This document shows, piece by piece, positions 34,636-46,512 of a DNA stretch of 64,000 nt. This DNA is from Sordaria brevicollis (Eukaryota > Ascomycota > Sordariomycetes > Sordariales > Sordariaceae): positions 2,480,001 to 2,544,000 of the forward strand of contig JAUTDP010000009.1 in assembly GCA_033439795.1 (NCBI GenBank), in the 5' to 3' direction. Made by a program: the position numbers and the translations under genes. How positions within the stretch are numbered: the first letter of the stretch is position 1; each line of letters starts with the position of its first letter. The notes under the pieces are model-generated. The model was not told the origin of the DNA. It worked only from the letters and a program-made list of their open reading frames with translations, and did not search any database.

Positions 34636-36812
34636 TCAGAACCTGCTCGGATCTTCCCACATTCTCGGCAACCGGTTATCTTGGTACTCTATACCCTGTC
34701 CGTCATGTTCTAGGTCGAAATATTCGGAATCTCGTACTTGGACGTGTGCTGGGTGTGGTGGTAGTGGATGCTGATCATACCACGTGGTGTCCGGACGGAG
34801 CATATCATTGCCTTCAGGATATGGGTCAAAGCCAAGCTGTGGCAGCTCCATGTTTTCGGGGTGCCCAGGACCAAGAGGCTGTCGCTCGTCCACTTCTCCA
34901 TTGTTAGTGGAACATTGCAAAGCTTCTTGTTCGATCCTGTTGATGTATTCCTCCAGAGTCTCACGAGGAGGCCCTCGTCTGTCAACATCCAAAGGCTGAG
35001 TTGAAGAGTACACATGAGGACCTGGGAGGTTCTCAGCCACAGAGCGTAGAGGGGTTGGATGGTGACCAGGTATTACGGGCTGAACTCTCGAAGGAGGGAG
35101 CAGCTGCGTATATCGGTCAACCGCCTGCTCAACGGAGGGCCCTTGATATGTCTGCCAGTCTCTATCGGCTCTTTCGGGTAATAACGTTCGCGCTGGTACA
35201 AAGGGCCGAACGTTCAGTCCATCACTGGAACCGTAGGGAACCCAAGCTGGTGGCTGAGACTGGGATTGTGGCTGTGGTGGTGCATCTATCGGCCTTGCTG
35301 CTGTCATGTTGGATGGAGGCTGTTTATCCATAGGCCTTGTGTTCATGTCCGGGACTGATTCTGTAGCCAGCATAGCGACTCGTTTTCTAAGGTTGTTCGT
35401 GTCGTCGTCTGCGGTCATAACTGCAGAATCTTGATACTGAGGTGGTCGCTTATCTGCTCGTTGGTGATGTTGATCCTTTTCGACATCAAAAGATGTTTGG
35501 ACCTCAGCATCTTTGTACACGACTCGTTTTGGTGGACGGTGCTTCACTCTCGAAGTTGGCCTGGCTTTGAGGTCCTCCAAAACCACATTCGCGCTACTGG
35601 GTTTCCGCTCGTGGGGGGTAAGCTTCCTAGGAGAATCTTCTATGTTCCCGTGTGGTCTCTCAAACGTGGAATGGTCAGATGCCGGCGCCTTAGCCCTCGG
35701 GTCCCTGTCACTTATCGACCATGTGAAGTATGTCGTGGATCTACTACTCGGCTGGACCGGCGGAATATTTCTTGTGTCATCAGCGTACCCCGAGATACGA
35801 GTGTCTTGGTCGAAAGATGCGAGTGAAGGCTGTCTGGTAGAGCCTATGCTTCGAGTAGGGTGGAGCGACCTAGCAGGCGAATCGTGTGATTGTTGCTTGC
35901 GGGAGTTCGACACGAGATGTCTGGTACCGCCAATTTCGTAACGCTGTTCTCGACGGCTTTCGCGACGGGTTTTCTCAGCCTTGGCCCTTCCTCCACCAGC
36001 TCTTCTTCCAAAGAAGGCATTAATCTCCTCCAGCTCTTTGTCTTCCGCTTGTTGTTTCCGATTATGTGGTCTCGGCTCTACAGTCTTTGAAGAATGAACA
36101 GGACGTCTTATGGCGGTTTCAATCTCTTTCGCTTTGGAACTTCGATGACGGGGCAGGCCGTAGTCAGCTGCTTGGACTTGGTCTTTGGATTGTAGCTGTG
36201 ATGTGGAAATGATCAGTAAAGCGCCGTAAATAAAGATAGTAGAGTATAGATACACACCGCATGCTGATATTCACCTCCCTTGTGTCTTTGACCATCGGGC
36301 AAAGATCCGTGACTGTCTTCGCGGAGATCTACTTTACCTTGGCCTCTCCTTTTGTCTCTGTCTAGTTCCGGTCTGTATATATATTTGTCGAGCCTTGTTT
36401 TGTGTCGAGACCTCTTTTCGAAGCGCGGAGCAACTGGGCTACGAGTCTCCCTTGGATTATTAGGCTCGGGCGACTCTGACCGTGTTCTCTTTTTCCTCTG
36501 ACTGGCTTGCTGAACCATGTGTACCCGCGGCGAGATCTTTCGGGGTCTGTCCTCTGGAATCGGTTCTGGTGGGCGAACGCGTGTTGGTTGTGACCTCTGC
36601 AGCCATGACTGGACGTAATCTGTTTTCTCCGGTTGGCTAGCTGGTACATCGAGCTCGCCTTGGTAGTCGTTCCGGCCTTCTCTCTGATGCATTCTCGCAG
36701 ACGAGTAATGGTAGTCATCGCTTCTTCGTTCGCGTCGATGATGATCATGGTCCTTCTTTCGACGTGATTCGTATGGATATTCGTCTCGATCATCGTAGTC
36801 ACCAAAATCCAT
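34636..36812 (-). CDS. Large basic, disordered protein of unknown function
   Basis: Two exons, 36812-36258 and 36195-34636, give 704 residues. The intron has a GTGTGT donor and a CACAG acceptor and joins in phase 0 (EYQHA to LQSKD). The N-terminus is acidic then His/Arg-rich (MDFGDYDDRDEYPYESRRKK). The rest is Arg/Ser/Pro/Gln-rich with short conserved-looking blocks: TDYVQSWLQRSQ, a helix at DKELEEINAFFGRR, RVVYKDAEVQTSF, PPRETLEEYINRIEQEAL, and an aromatic C-terminus with PDTTWYDQHP and YFDLEHDG. There is no membrane segment or catalytic motif. It resembles fungal nuclear or cytoskeletal scaffold proteins only in composition; I do not recognise it. The strong dipole of short ordered motifs within disorder suggests an adaptor, by inference. 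Confidence 0.75.
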
Positions 36813-39800
36813 GGGCCAAATTGAAGCTGACGGGAAAAGATGTCCAGATGGGTGAATCCGGGGACTAGAGGCTTAGTGACGGGAGCAAGTGGAAGAACAG
36901 TTAAGCCTGGAGATGTTGCGTACTCGCTTGGGCATGCCCTAACTACAAAGACAGAGAAAAAGAGAGAACACCGTCACGACAGCGAGCCAAACTAGGCCTA
37001 CTGCTTGGACATAAAGTAGCAAAGAAAAAGCAACTGCGTTAGATATCTGATGGTTCTGGTAATAAACCTAATATCTACTCGCAATACCCGGTCAAAACGC
37101 GAAAATCGTATGCTCTTCCCATTTGACCTTTTGTGTCACTCAGCAAATGCAGCTCGCACATACAGATTTCCGTTATGACAGCGTCATGAACGTATAATAC
37201 TTTCATCGAATTACCTTCCTAGCTAAATTCTGATGATGATTAGGAAGGCGCCTACCAGTCGAAGCGGTGGTGTGTAATCGACCGGAGGAAGGAACGTCTA
37301 TGAGCTATGTTGTTAGGTTCCACTTGTTCCGGTGTCTCCAAGCCGGAGCCGACGGAACTTGATGTATCAAGCCAAATCAGAACTCATCAACACAAGAAAT
37401 CACAAACACATGAACGAAGAAAAGACGATTTTTCAACAACTGGTGAAAAAGGTGCACTAGGGCCCGGCCGATATCACGATCCCACGTACCCTGCTGAATC
37501 CAATCATTTGCCCGCCCATCGACCAGGACCCTTTTCACATCTTGATGAACCATCAAAACAGCCCGCATCCTGTAGGTACAAGCCGTCCATGAAGTCCATT
37601 GACCAATTCCCGTCAGTTGTGAGGCCTCAATGCCTGCGATCTAGAAATATCATATCATGCGCTGCACAATCTCATGTCCGCGGCAGCAACGGCGTTGACG
37701 TTGTTGGTGGAGACGGAGCAAGGGCACATCTGCGACTCCACGAGACGAACCATGCAGGAGCAGCTGGACCCCAGTTTTTAACACCAGATAAACCAATGGG
37801 CTGCGAGACCGAAGTGGGTTTCACAACCAATAATCCCGGCTGGCAGGGGTTGTGGAGACGAATCTTGGCTTTTTGCCCCAGAACCTCCACACTCCAGATC
37901 TCGCCGGCGGGCAGGCGGGTCCATTATTAGGCTGTGTGTTGACGTTGATGCTATTCCCACCGTGCCGTAGAGGTTCTCGTTGACCGTAGGCTCATTGTGG
38001 CCACGTTGAATAGACAGAGGGTGAGAGCAGCAGTTGAGGCCGCTTTAAGAAGTTGTCATCGAGCTTTGGGACGCCAAGAGAAGAGCGGACTTCTGTCATC
38101 ACTTGTGAAAATATGTTCTGATCGAAGACTCCCGAGGCAGGCAATCTGGGTGTTCTTTAGCCAAACCACCTCTAAACTCACCTGGGGGATGGTGTTGTAT
38201 CTCATCTCTCATCTCATTTCTCCTTACGTTCTGCATCGGGGTCAATTTGTTATGACTCTCTCCCATCCGACAACCGACAAATATTCAACGAAGACAGAGG
38301 AATGACCTGCTGGTCAATTTCATCTTGATATCGCTGGATGACTGCAGTCAGAAGACTTCACCTGCCCCTGTGGTTATCCAGCTCTTTCAACCTGCCAACC
38401 CAACACACACTTCATCTCATGAATCTCACCGTAGTCCCCTACGAGAGTTGATGAAACAGCTCGCCAAATCTCTTCATATTCATCCTGAGACGACTGCACC
38501 CAAAGTCATTCAGCCATTGCCACCGTTTGCCTTCATGAACGGCCACAGCCTCAATCTCAACTTCTCGAAGAGCTTTCGCCATATCCAAACGTGGCGTCAC
38601 GAGCATCTTCGCCGCAAATTGACCGTTCTGTCCGATTTGCGAAACCCGCCTTTTGTGTGTTGAGGCTGAAAGCAGTTTAGCGGGGAAATCTGGAAACGGG
38701 TCCAGGGATCAAACAAGGGCCGGGCCCCTTTGTTGAACCGTGGATTCTTTATCGATAAGATCTTTCCCCCACCCTTCCGGTGGACCGCCCGCAGAATCAG
38801 GCTGCCCTGGTGACGGGATGAGGTGCTTGACCCCTCGGTTTATTGAGTGGAGACAGCTGCATGCAGTGACCAGAGAGGTGGCCGTAGAGGTGTCTGTCTG
38901 CCTGTCCTCTGTCGTCTGCCACTGCCGGTCAGCAACATGACTCCCGAATGTCAAGATGAAAAGACGGTGTTGATTAGACAAAAGGAAATTGGGTCAGAGT
39001 GCAGTGGTTCAAACGAGACATAGAAAAGTGTCCGTCCCAACTCGGGTCAAACACTCTGAGCGGGGTAGGCTTGCAGCTGGGAGGACGCCATTCCCACTGT
39101 AAAATCGAGGGGGAGGGGCGGAGGCCAAAAAGATGACGAAATGTGCCCACGACGGGCTGCCAGGGACGCGCTGTTCCTACAGGAACCCATGCCAGATTGC
39201 AACACTGCTGAATACAGCATCAACTTAACAGACAGGAGGCAACACAGAGGCCCGGCCATGGTCAGACAAACAGTGAGACGGGAACCTCGCTAGAATACCA
39301 TCGCAAGTCAACAGAGCAAGCCGGCAAGTAGCCGTACCAACCTCTTGAGCCCCCCAGTCCAAAACACGAGCTTGCTGCTCAAGTTGACGAATTCTCTGTT
39401 TGATGGACTGTTTGGGCGCCTAACCGCGTTACCATGGAAGGTCGCCTACCTACCACCCGTCATGCTGGTCAAAACAGATCCCTGGCGTCAAAGAACCCCG
39501 TCTCGGGGCTCCTTTTTGGGGGGAGAGACACTCGGGGCCTCTGGTGCCTATCTTTGGGTCTCTGGTAATAGGGGACCGAATGGCGGAGATGGAGAGCATG
39601 TTCGCCATCCCAAAATACGGGACGAAGAAAGCGGCCATCAAGGTGACGTTATCTGGCTTGTCAAAAGAGCGGAAATGGGAAAGTTTAGTCTCGATAATGA
39701 GACGACTTGACGCAAATCCCTGCAGTTGCTGAACTTGCCTCTCTTCGATCTGCTTGGTTCCTCCTGCAATATAAACGATGTGGATATCCCGCCAACCAGC

Positions 39801-40037
39801 GCACCCTTACCAAGCAAATCCGTCCCAATACTACCAGCCTTGACCGACCAGCGGACGCAGATTTACCTTGCCAGAACTTGCCCCGCTGTTTACGGGGCGT
39901 TGTTGGTTTTCTTTTTCTTTCCCCTACTTATATTTTCGAGAGGAACGCGACCCTTCTTTCAAATCTTACACCTTTCTCTCTCAAACTTCAACCTCTCAAT
40001 CAATCTGTGCCTCATCGACGCATAGATTCTATCACTC
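36813..40037. other. 3.2 kb gene-free stretch and leader of the RRM gene
   Basis: I find no supported gene. Frames such as 37307-37930 (207 residues) and 38325-38663 lack recognisable domains and gene-like composition. The last 300 bp is pyrimidine-rich and probably carries the transcription start and first leader exon of the downstream RNA-binding protein gene, ending at the donor at 40038. Confidence 0.5.
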
Positions 40038-40331
40038 GTAAGTCGCGACTTCCCATCTTTCCTTCTATCGTATCATTATCATCATCATCATCATTACGGG
40101 CACAAGTCGCGGGCAGTATTGTTCAAATCAATCGCATTCGACCTGGCCTCTCCTTGCCGCCTCATTTTGCGATCACGACTGCCCTCAGCAGGAACCGCGC
40201 GTCAATCAAGTCATGTCGTGCGGCAACTGCGCTCGAGGAAGCAAGAGTGTCGACCGAGTGCACCTTCTTTGCGTCCCCCCACTTGCCAGAAGCATCAAGT
40301 ATGAGCATGACGTCTAACAATCACCTTGCAG
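40038..40331 (+). other. Probable 5' UTR intron of the RRM gene
   Basis: A consensus GTAAGT donor at 40038 and a CTTGCAG acceptor ending at 40331, with a CTAAC branch site at about 40314, lie upstream of the coding start at 40374. Removing this intron shortens a leader that otherwise holds an in-frame upstream reading frame. This is a prediction from signals alone. Confidence 0.55.
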
Positions 40332-40373
40332 ACTACACCAAACCAAACTTCATAACAAACCACATCAGTCAAA

Positions 40374-41236
40374 ATGGCTAAGCTTTTCGTCGGGTATGTA
40401 TTCCCAGTGTCATGTCTTCCATGCATGGCACACATCTTCCGCGTCTTCTTCGCAGCTAACAGTTTACCACAGCGGCTTGTCCTGGAACACGGATGATAAC
40501 ATGCTCCGTGCCAAGTTCGAGGAGTTCGGCGCTGTTGAGGAGGCCGTAAGTTCTTACCACCCCGTCCAAACTACAACACCTGCTTGCCAGCTTCGGCTTG
40601 CAATCCAGCCCTTGCCAAATGTCACCACGTAACGATGTCCGGTTACCAATCAAATCTGTTTGCTTCGTTTAGGTTGTTGTCAAGGACCGCGACACTGGTC
40701 GCAGCCGTGGCTTCGGCTTCGTTCGTTACGGCCAGGAGGCCGATGCTGATAACGCCATCGCCAACATGGATGGTCAGGAGTATGTCTTCCCGTCTATGAG
40801 ATCAACATTCAGCAAACACTAACACTCAATACCAGGTTCGACGGTCGTCGTGTCCGCGTTGACAAGGCTTCCGACCGCGCTTCCGGCGGCGGTGGTGGTG
40901 GCTTCCGTCAGGGCGGCGGCGGTGGCTGGGGTGGCCGCGGCGGCGGTTATCAGGGCGGCGGTGGCTACCAGGGCGGTGGCTACGGCGGTGGTCAGCAGTA
41001 CGGTGGCCAGGGCGGCTACGGTGGCGGCTACGGTGGCCAGCGTGGTGGCTACGGCCAGGGTCCTCAGCAGGGCTACAACGGTGGCCAGCAGGGTAAGCAA
41101 CACACTCACCTCCACCTCCAAGAAACCAACAAGGCCTCGATACTGATGAGATAAAGGATATGCAGCCCCCTATGGCGGCGGTTACCAGGCCGACCCTTCT
41201 CAGGGTCAACAGTACCCCCCTCAGGGCCAATACTAA
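40374..41236 (+). CDS. Glycine-rich RNA-binding protein with one RRM
   Basis: Five exons (40374-40393, 40473-40545, 40673-40779, 40836-41092 and 41157-41236) give 178 residues; every junction keeps frame with GTATGT/GTAAGT-type donors. A single RRM fills residues 1-80: RNP2 is KLFVGGL, RNP1 is RGFGFVRY, and the linker [20 protein letters not shown] is typical. The remainder is Gly/Gln/Tyr-rich ([19 protein letters not shown]), a low-complexity tail of the kind that supports RNA-protein condensates. The class includes plant GRP7-like and cold-inducible CIRBP-like proteins and fungal relatives; roles are RNA chaperoning, splicing or mRNA stability under stress or rhythm. The first exon has only 20 coding bases, and RNP2 is split by intron 1. 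A long leader with an intron suggests post-transcriptional control. Confidence 0.92.
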
Positions 41237-41984
41237 GCGGCGATTCGCGCCAGACCTCCTCGTGCTAGCTTGATGGGAGAGTGCAGCGACCTGAATCGAC
41301 AGGCGGCACAATGACGCAGCATCAGCATCGCGGATCTTCAACACAAGGTCAACGATCAGAGCCTGTGTCACTTCCGACGAACAGAAACCGATACCCCACA
41401 GCATGTCTTTCTCTTGCATCAGAGAGCAGCTGAGCGACTTCTCGAAAACTTCCGATACCGTCCGATTTTCATTTTCCTTTGGCATTGATTAATACCCCCT
41501 TCTTCGTTCCCGGCACAAAACGTGGGAACTTGTAATTGCTTGATTCCCATAGAACGGCAGGAGGAGCGAAGCGCAAGAAAAAGCAAGCGGAGAGAGATGG
41601 GGAAAATTCTTTCGGGTGGATTAGGAAATTTGTGTGTGTTTGGTGGGCTGGTAACGACGATATGACTTTGAATGATCTGATCTCGAAAGGACATGGTATG
41701 AGCGAGGTTACTTATCGAAAGAAAGACAACAGAGAGCGATTTGCAGGCTTATACTAGAGCCATGGAAAACTTGCCATCCAAAGGGTATATGCAGCCGGAG
41801 GTGAAAAGGAAAAAGGCTAGAGTGGTTGCTTGTGAAGGATGAAAGCATATGGCATATGCTCTTCCCATGACATTTTCCCTTTTTCGAACCAAAAAAGAGT
41901 TTGCGGATTTTCCCTTGCGGGAATCCTTCCTTCTGGCTTCCTTCTTCCTTCTCTCTATGGTGTCGTCTCTATGGTGTCGTCTCT
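41237..41984. other. Convergent 3' region between the RRM gene and chaC
   Basis: No gene is supported. The stretch holds both 3' untranslated regions. Three near-identical tandem units (TCTCTATGGTGTCG type) at about 41953-41995 run across the chaC stop codon. Confidence 0.6.
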
Positions 41985-43415
41985 CTATGGTGTCTTTTCA
42001 GTCTCCTCCTGCTCATCTACGCTACCAGCTCTTCTGAACTGGTGGTGCTCGTGGTGTGTTGTTTCTGTCGTTCCGTCTGCCTCGGTCGTGGTCGTGGTGG
42101 TTTCACTCTCCTCGTCCTCGATCGCACACGGATCAGGCCTCCCCTCCCTCTTATACCTCTCCGCCACCTCTCTAACACGATTCGACAAATCCGTCACATG
42201 CTCATCACCACTCTCCGGGCTCAGCTCATCCAACGCCTTCTCCAACCCCCACAGATAATCCCGGTTCAGCCCGCTCGGCCCTTTGCTCCGGTAGATATGC
42301 TCAGCCAGCTCCTGCGGATCTTGCGGCCCCGTGAACTGCGCGTTGTCTGGCGTTCCAATATATACCAAGGTCTGGATCGGCCCCTTTTGTTCTGGCGGTA
42401 GTAAAGCAGGATCGACGGTAGAGGCAGGGTGAAAAGGCGTGTAGTGGATCGTGTACCCGTTGATTTCGCGAATGTCGAGGTACTCTTTCACTTCGGCGAC
42501 GCGGTCGGGTTTGATGCGGTAGGCTACGCCCCATACTTTGGCGCCGGGGGGCGAGTCGTGGTGGTCGGTTAGGGAGGACCAGTAAGGGCGGGAGATTAAA
42601 GTGACGACGCGGCCGGGGGAGGTGGGGGTGCCGCGGTGGTCTTCGCTATGAGGGGGGGTAGATGTGTGGTTAGTGGGTGGTAGATGGGGGTTTGGAGAGG
42701 GATGAGGACGGGTTGGGAATGTGTGTGGAGGGAAGATGAGGATGGGGGAAAGAGGTCGAGGCGAAGGGTTGTGTGAGTGATTGAGGTGAGGAGTGAGGGA
42801 GTACGGTGGTATGTGCCTCATCACTTGAAAGGGAGAGTTTGAAGAACATCACAAAACGTCTCCTGGTCATCCAGGAGATTATGAGGGTAGTTACCTTGCC
42901 TACATGGAGTAAGTTAGCGTCCGAAGCAAAATGTATACAAAGCAGCCGAAGTTATTCCCAGACAACTAGATTTTTCAACGAACGGCTGCAAACACAACCC
43001 CCATAGACATAGAACATACCTGCCAAAACCTCCGAACGTAACCTTCTACCCAACCCGGGATTCTCCTATCTAGAATAGACAAAGGTCTTAGTCTCTCTCC
43101 TCTCAGATCAGATGCCGCCTCAGCACAACGTCCGCCCAGAAGGATCACCCATGAGATCGATCTGTGGACAACAACATCGAATCGGGACATGACCCGTACG
43201 TAGATCCGGGTCTACCGAGTCTTGGGCACTGGAACGGAAACAGGGTGAGATATGGGCTATGTTACCGAAATGCGGAGGCGGCTTCCAGATCAAGCTCCTA
43301 TAAGACTCGATTAGCTTACCGGAGGCGGTACATGTCGGTGAGTGAGGATGTTTACTTGCCCGTAGCCAAATATCCAGAATTCATCTTGGTTGCTTGGTGG
43401 TTCTTGGGACGACAT
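41985..43415 (-). CDS. ChaC-type glutathione-specific gamma-glutamylcyclotransferase
   Basis: Five exons on the minus strand (43415-43360, 43297-43266, 43069-43020, 42899-42895 and 42645-41985) give 267 residues. ChaC enzymes cut glutathione to 5-oxoproline and Cys-Gly in the cytosol. The joined N-terminus reads FWIFGYGSLIWKPPPHFDRR then IPGWVEGYVRRFWQASEDHR, the family's substrate-loop signature, only if a five-base micro-exon (GCAAG) is included. Further on, the DIREINGY stretch holds the catalytic Glu position, followed by TLVYIGTPDN and a helix with SKGPSGLNRDYLWGL. Intron 1 has a GC donor (GCAAGT); the other donors are GT. The Glu/Thr-rich tail (ESETTTTTTEADGTTETT) is disordered. No targeting signal is visible. 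In yeast the homologue Gcg1 (Ygr...-type, cytosolic) acts in glutathione turnover; the same role is inferred here. Confidence 0.9.
42895..42899 (-). other. Five-base micro-exon of the ChaC gene
   Basis: On the minus strand, GCTAACTTACTCCATGTAG precedes GCAAG, and GTAACT follows. A branch site, acceptor, five coding bases and donor are all adjacent. Including it supplies the Ala-Ser of FWQASEDHRG and corrects the phase between exons 3 and 5; without it no GT-AG pairing of those exons stays in frame with the family sequence. Confidence 0.8.
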
Positions 43416-45222
43416 TTTTGAACTTTTGAGATATTTGTTGGTTGAGTGGGCTGTTACAAGCAGTGTTTGAATAGGCAACCCAGGGTAAGTTTTGAGTTCT
43501 CAAACCTATTGGTGCTTACAAATTATCTCTATCAAAGTCCAGTCACAACTGAAGTCGAGGAAATCGTCGGAGTTGTCGTCGATCGGGAGATGATGAAAAA
43601 GCAATGTTGGAGGGTTAGGGGAATAGCGGCATCTGTTGCTCTATCTGGGAAGGAAGCCAGCTGATAGTGCCGGGCCAAACTCCACACCTAAAGTACCGAT
43701 TTCAAAACATCTACACTAACATGCCATAAACGTCTCTGATAAGCTGCCGGCAATTCGATCCACTCAGCAGGATTCTCCGCCTTTTCTACCGGCTCCTCTT
43801 CTCTTTCTTTCATGTTTCATCCATGAACTAGCGATGAACCTAACATCCAGATCTGAACGAATAGTATCCATCAGACTTAACGATACCGGCTCGCGCGGCA
43901 GACATCGATATCAACTTTTCACTAACGACTCCAGCAAGATGGTTTCCGTGTCATGAGAGGTTCTCGGTGTCCTGATCGGCAGGCACCCGCTTCACGAAAC
44001 GTGAGCTCCTTCGGAAGTTGCACGGCGCCAAACACCTCGACAGCCTGTCAGCAAATAATCCTCCGCCGGCATGAGCTTGCGGTTTTGGTATGGCACCGCC
44101 CTGCTGCGGTCTCATACAACTGTCGCGGTTGGCCGTTGGTAAGTTCCAACACAAGGAAGCGTTGACCAGCATATATACTTGGGGATTTTGTGTTCCTCAT
44201 ATGCCAAGAGTTCTATGTTGCAAGCACTGCTTCGTGCAACGCAAATCCATCTATAAACTCGCTCCCCATGATGATAGAGAGTAGCATTCACTAGGTCATA
44301 CCTATCCGGGCAGACTGAATGGTCATCATACACACGCCAGCTACCATACCGCACAGGTGCCGACGGATGAGTACCCAAGACAACGCCCAGCGTTCCAAGC
44401 CTCCCTCCATGTTACGAATACCAGTGCGGATCACACACGATACGGACGGATACACCGCACAACAAGAACAAACTCCACAGAGGACCCTTAACTAGCCCGA
44501 TGAGGCACGATAGCGTTGAACCACGTTGGACGGACCGTCAAGGGACGGAGATGGACCCATGTGGAATTGTGGAATGGAGCTAAATTAATGGAGGGTTGGA
44601 GAAGGGGAAAGCTCGAAAAGCTGAGAGCTCAAACAAGAGAAGCTCGTGCCTTTTGCCCACCGCTCTACATACAGATCACGAAGAGCGGGAGGATCTCGGG
44701 TTTCTTGACAATCGAACCCTTGAATCGTGTAGTTCTGCTAGTAACCAACATTGCGGTTGCGGTCTGGCATTGTTGCTTGCGGCTGAGGCGATTGGGCACG
44801 TAACTACCTAAATTACGGATTGCCCAGTGTACAAACCCCATACTTCATACGTGGATAAGGCAGGAGGGCAAAGTGTCAAGGAAAATAAGGTAATCTCTGC
44901 TTTCTTGTAACCTGGGAACTGAACTGGGTCTGATCCAGCGACCTAACTTTTTCCCATCACCGACTCCTTTCTCCTTTACTCATTTACTACCAACATACAT
45001 AATACATCTTGATACCCTCATCGCCGGCCGCAGCCTCTCTCTCTCCTAGACGCTCGCTTTCTTCTTGCTGTCCCGTCAATCTTCCCGCTCGTCCCCAGTC
45101 TCCGCACGCCGAGCGACCGCCCCGCCTTGATATACGAGCGACAAACACAATCCTGAACCTGTTTGCGACGGCGACCTCTCAAAAAGTGTCAACATCCTCA
45201 AGCTTCTTACTTGACAACAACT
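43416..45222. other. Divergent promoter region of chaC and the penta-EF gene
   Basis: No gene is supported in 1.8 kb. Short frames do not resemble any protein. The last 200 bp before 45223 is pyrimidine-rich leader (CTCTCTCTCC, CTTTCTTCTTGC) of the + strand gene. Confidence 0.55.
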
Positions 45223-46512
45223 ATGGCCTACAACAGATCTTACAACCCGGACGAGCTCCCAAGGTGTGTATAATGCCCTTATCCTCCGCAGCATAGTCCG
45301 CGTATACATCATACATCCCCCTACATTCTGCATGTCCCCTGAAAGCACCGGAGAGCCCCGCATCCGCCCGCCAAATCATACAGCACCTTCTTAGCCTGTA
45401 TACGTGTAAGTTGATCGCCTGCTGACATCTCTACTCCCAAGATTCGCCGAGCCAGAACCGAGAGTGAGCAACCCTTTTGTCTCCAGCTTCATCGCCGACG
45501 AGCCGATAGAGTCGGACCTGCTGAACCAGTCCACATACTGATATCAAATACAGAACGGCGCCGCACCTGCTCCGCCCCAACAGGCTCCTTCCACAGGGTC
45601 GCGCTACGAGTCAAAGCCACCACCTCCCCGCCCCGTCGAACATCGCAACACGGGCTTCGACCACCACCAGCATCAGAACTCCTACAACCATCCTCCTCCG
45701 CGTCAAAACACATACCACAGCAATCAACAAAGCGCATACAGCCAACAAAACCACTACGGCCAAGGCGCACAAGACCCGCACCGACTATCACCGAGAATGC
45801 AGCAGGGACCGCCACCAGACCGCTACGGCATGAGCCCGCCTCCTTCGGCCACCGGCAGCCGGCCCTCCCACCATAACCTCCCTCCCGTCTCGTCGCGACC
45901 GCCCCCGAGCCCGACGACCCGCGATGGCGCCGACCCGACTCTTCTCCCCCTGTTCAGGGCCGTCGATAAGGATGGTGAGTCCTTCACGCTGCCATAACCG
46001 CACCTGGTCATTCATGAAACCCCAATCTAACCACAACTTTGCTACCAGGAACCGGCCAACTCTCCGAGCGCGAACTCTCCGCCGCCCTCGTCAACGGCGA
46101 CTGGACCGCCTTCGACCCGCACACGGTGCGCATGATGATCCGCATGTTCGACAGCGACCGGAGCGGCACCATCGGCTTCGACGAGTTCTGCGGGCTGTGG
46201 TCCTTCTTGGCCTCGTGGCGGACGCTGTTCGACAGATTCGACATGGACAAGTCGGGCAACATTTCGCTGGACGAGTTCAACAACGCGCTTGTGGCCTTCC
46301 GCTACCGCTTGTCGCCCAGATTTGTCGAGTTGCTGTTCCGCACGTACGATAAGCGCGGGGATGGCGTCATGAGCTTTGACCTGTTTGTGCAGGCGTGTAT
46401 CAGCCTGAAGAGGATGACGGATGTGTTCAAGAAGTATGATGATGATCGGGATGGGTACATCACGTTGAGCTTTGAGGATTTCTTGACGGAGATTTTGAGA
46501 CAGTTGAAGTAA
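45223..46512 (+). CDS. Penta-EF-hand calcium-binding protein (ALG-2/peflin/Pef1 type)
   Basis: Four exons (45223-45263, 45442-45463, 45554-45974 and 46049-46512) give 315 residues. Exon 2 is only 22 bases, and the alternative acceptor inside intron 2 would break the frame. Residues 1-150 are Pro/Gln/Tyr-rich and disordered. The C-terminal half has five EF loops: DKDGTGQLSERE (159-170), DSDRSGTIGFDE (196-207), DMDKSGNISLDE (226-237), a degenerate DKRGDGVMSFDL (262-273), and a last one near DDDRDGY (292-298). EF1-EF3 keep the acidic ligand pattern. ALG-2-like proteins dimerise through EF5 and couple calcium to ESCRT, membrane repair and vesicle traffic; yeast Pef1 acts in cation tolerance and polar growth. 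The disordered N-terminus with peflin-like composition suggests the Pef1/peflin branch. No membrane segment is present. Confidence 0.92.

Noticed and set aside
37307..37930. 207-residue plus-strand frame
   Set aside because: It has no recognisable domain and is low in protein-like features.
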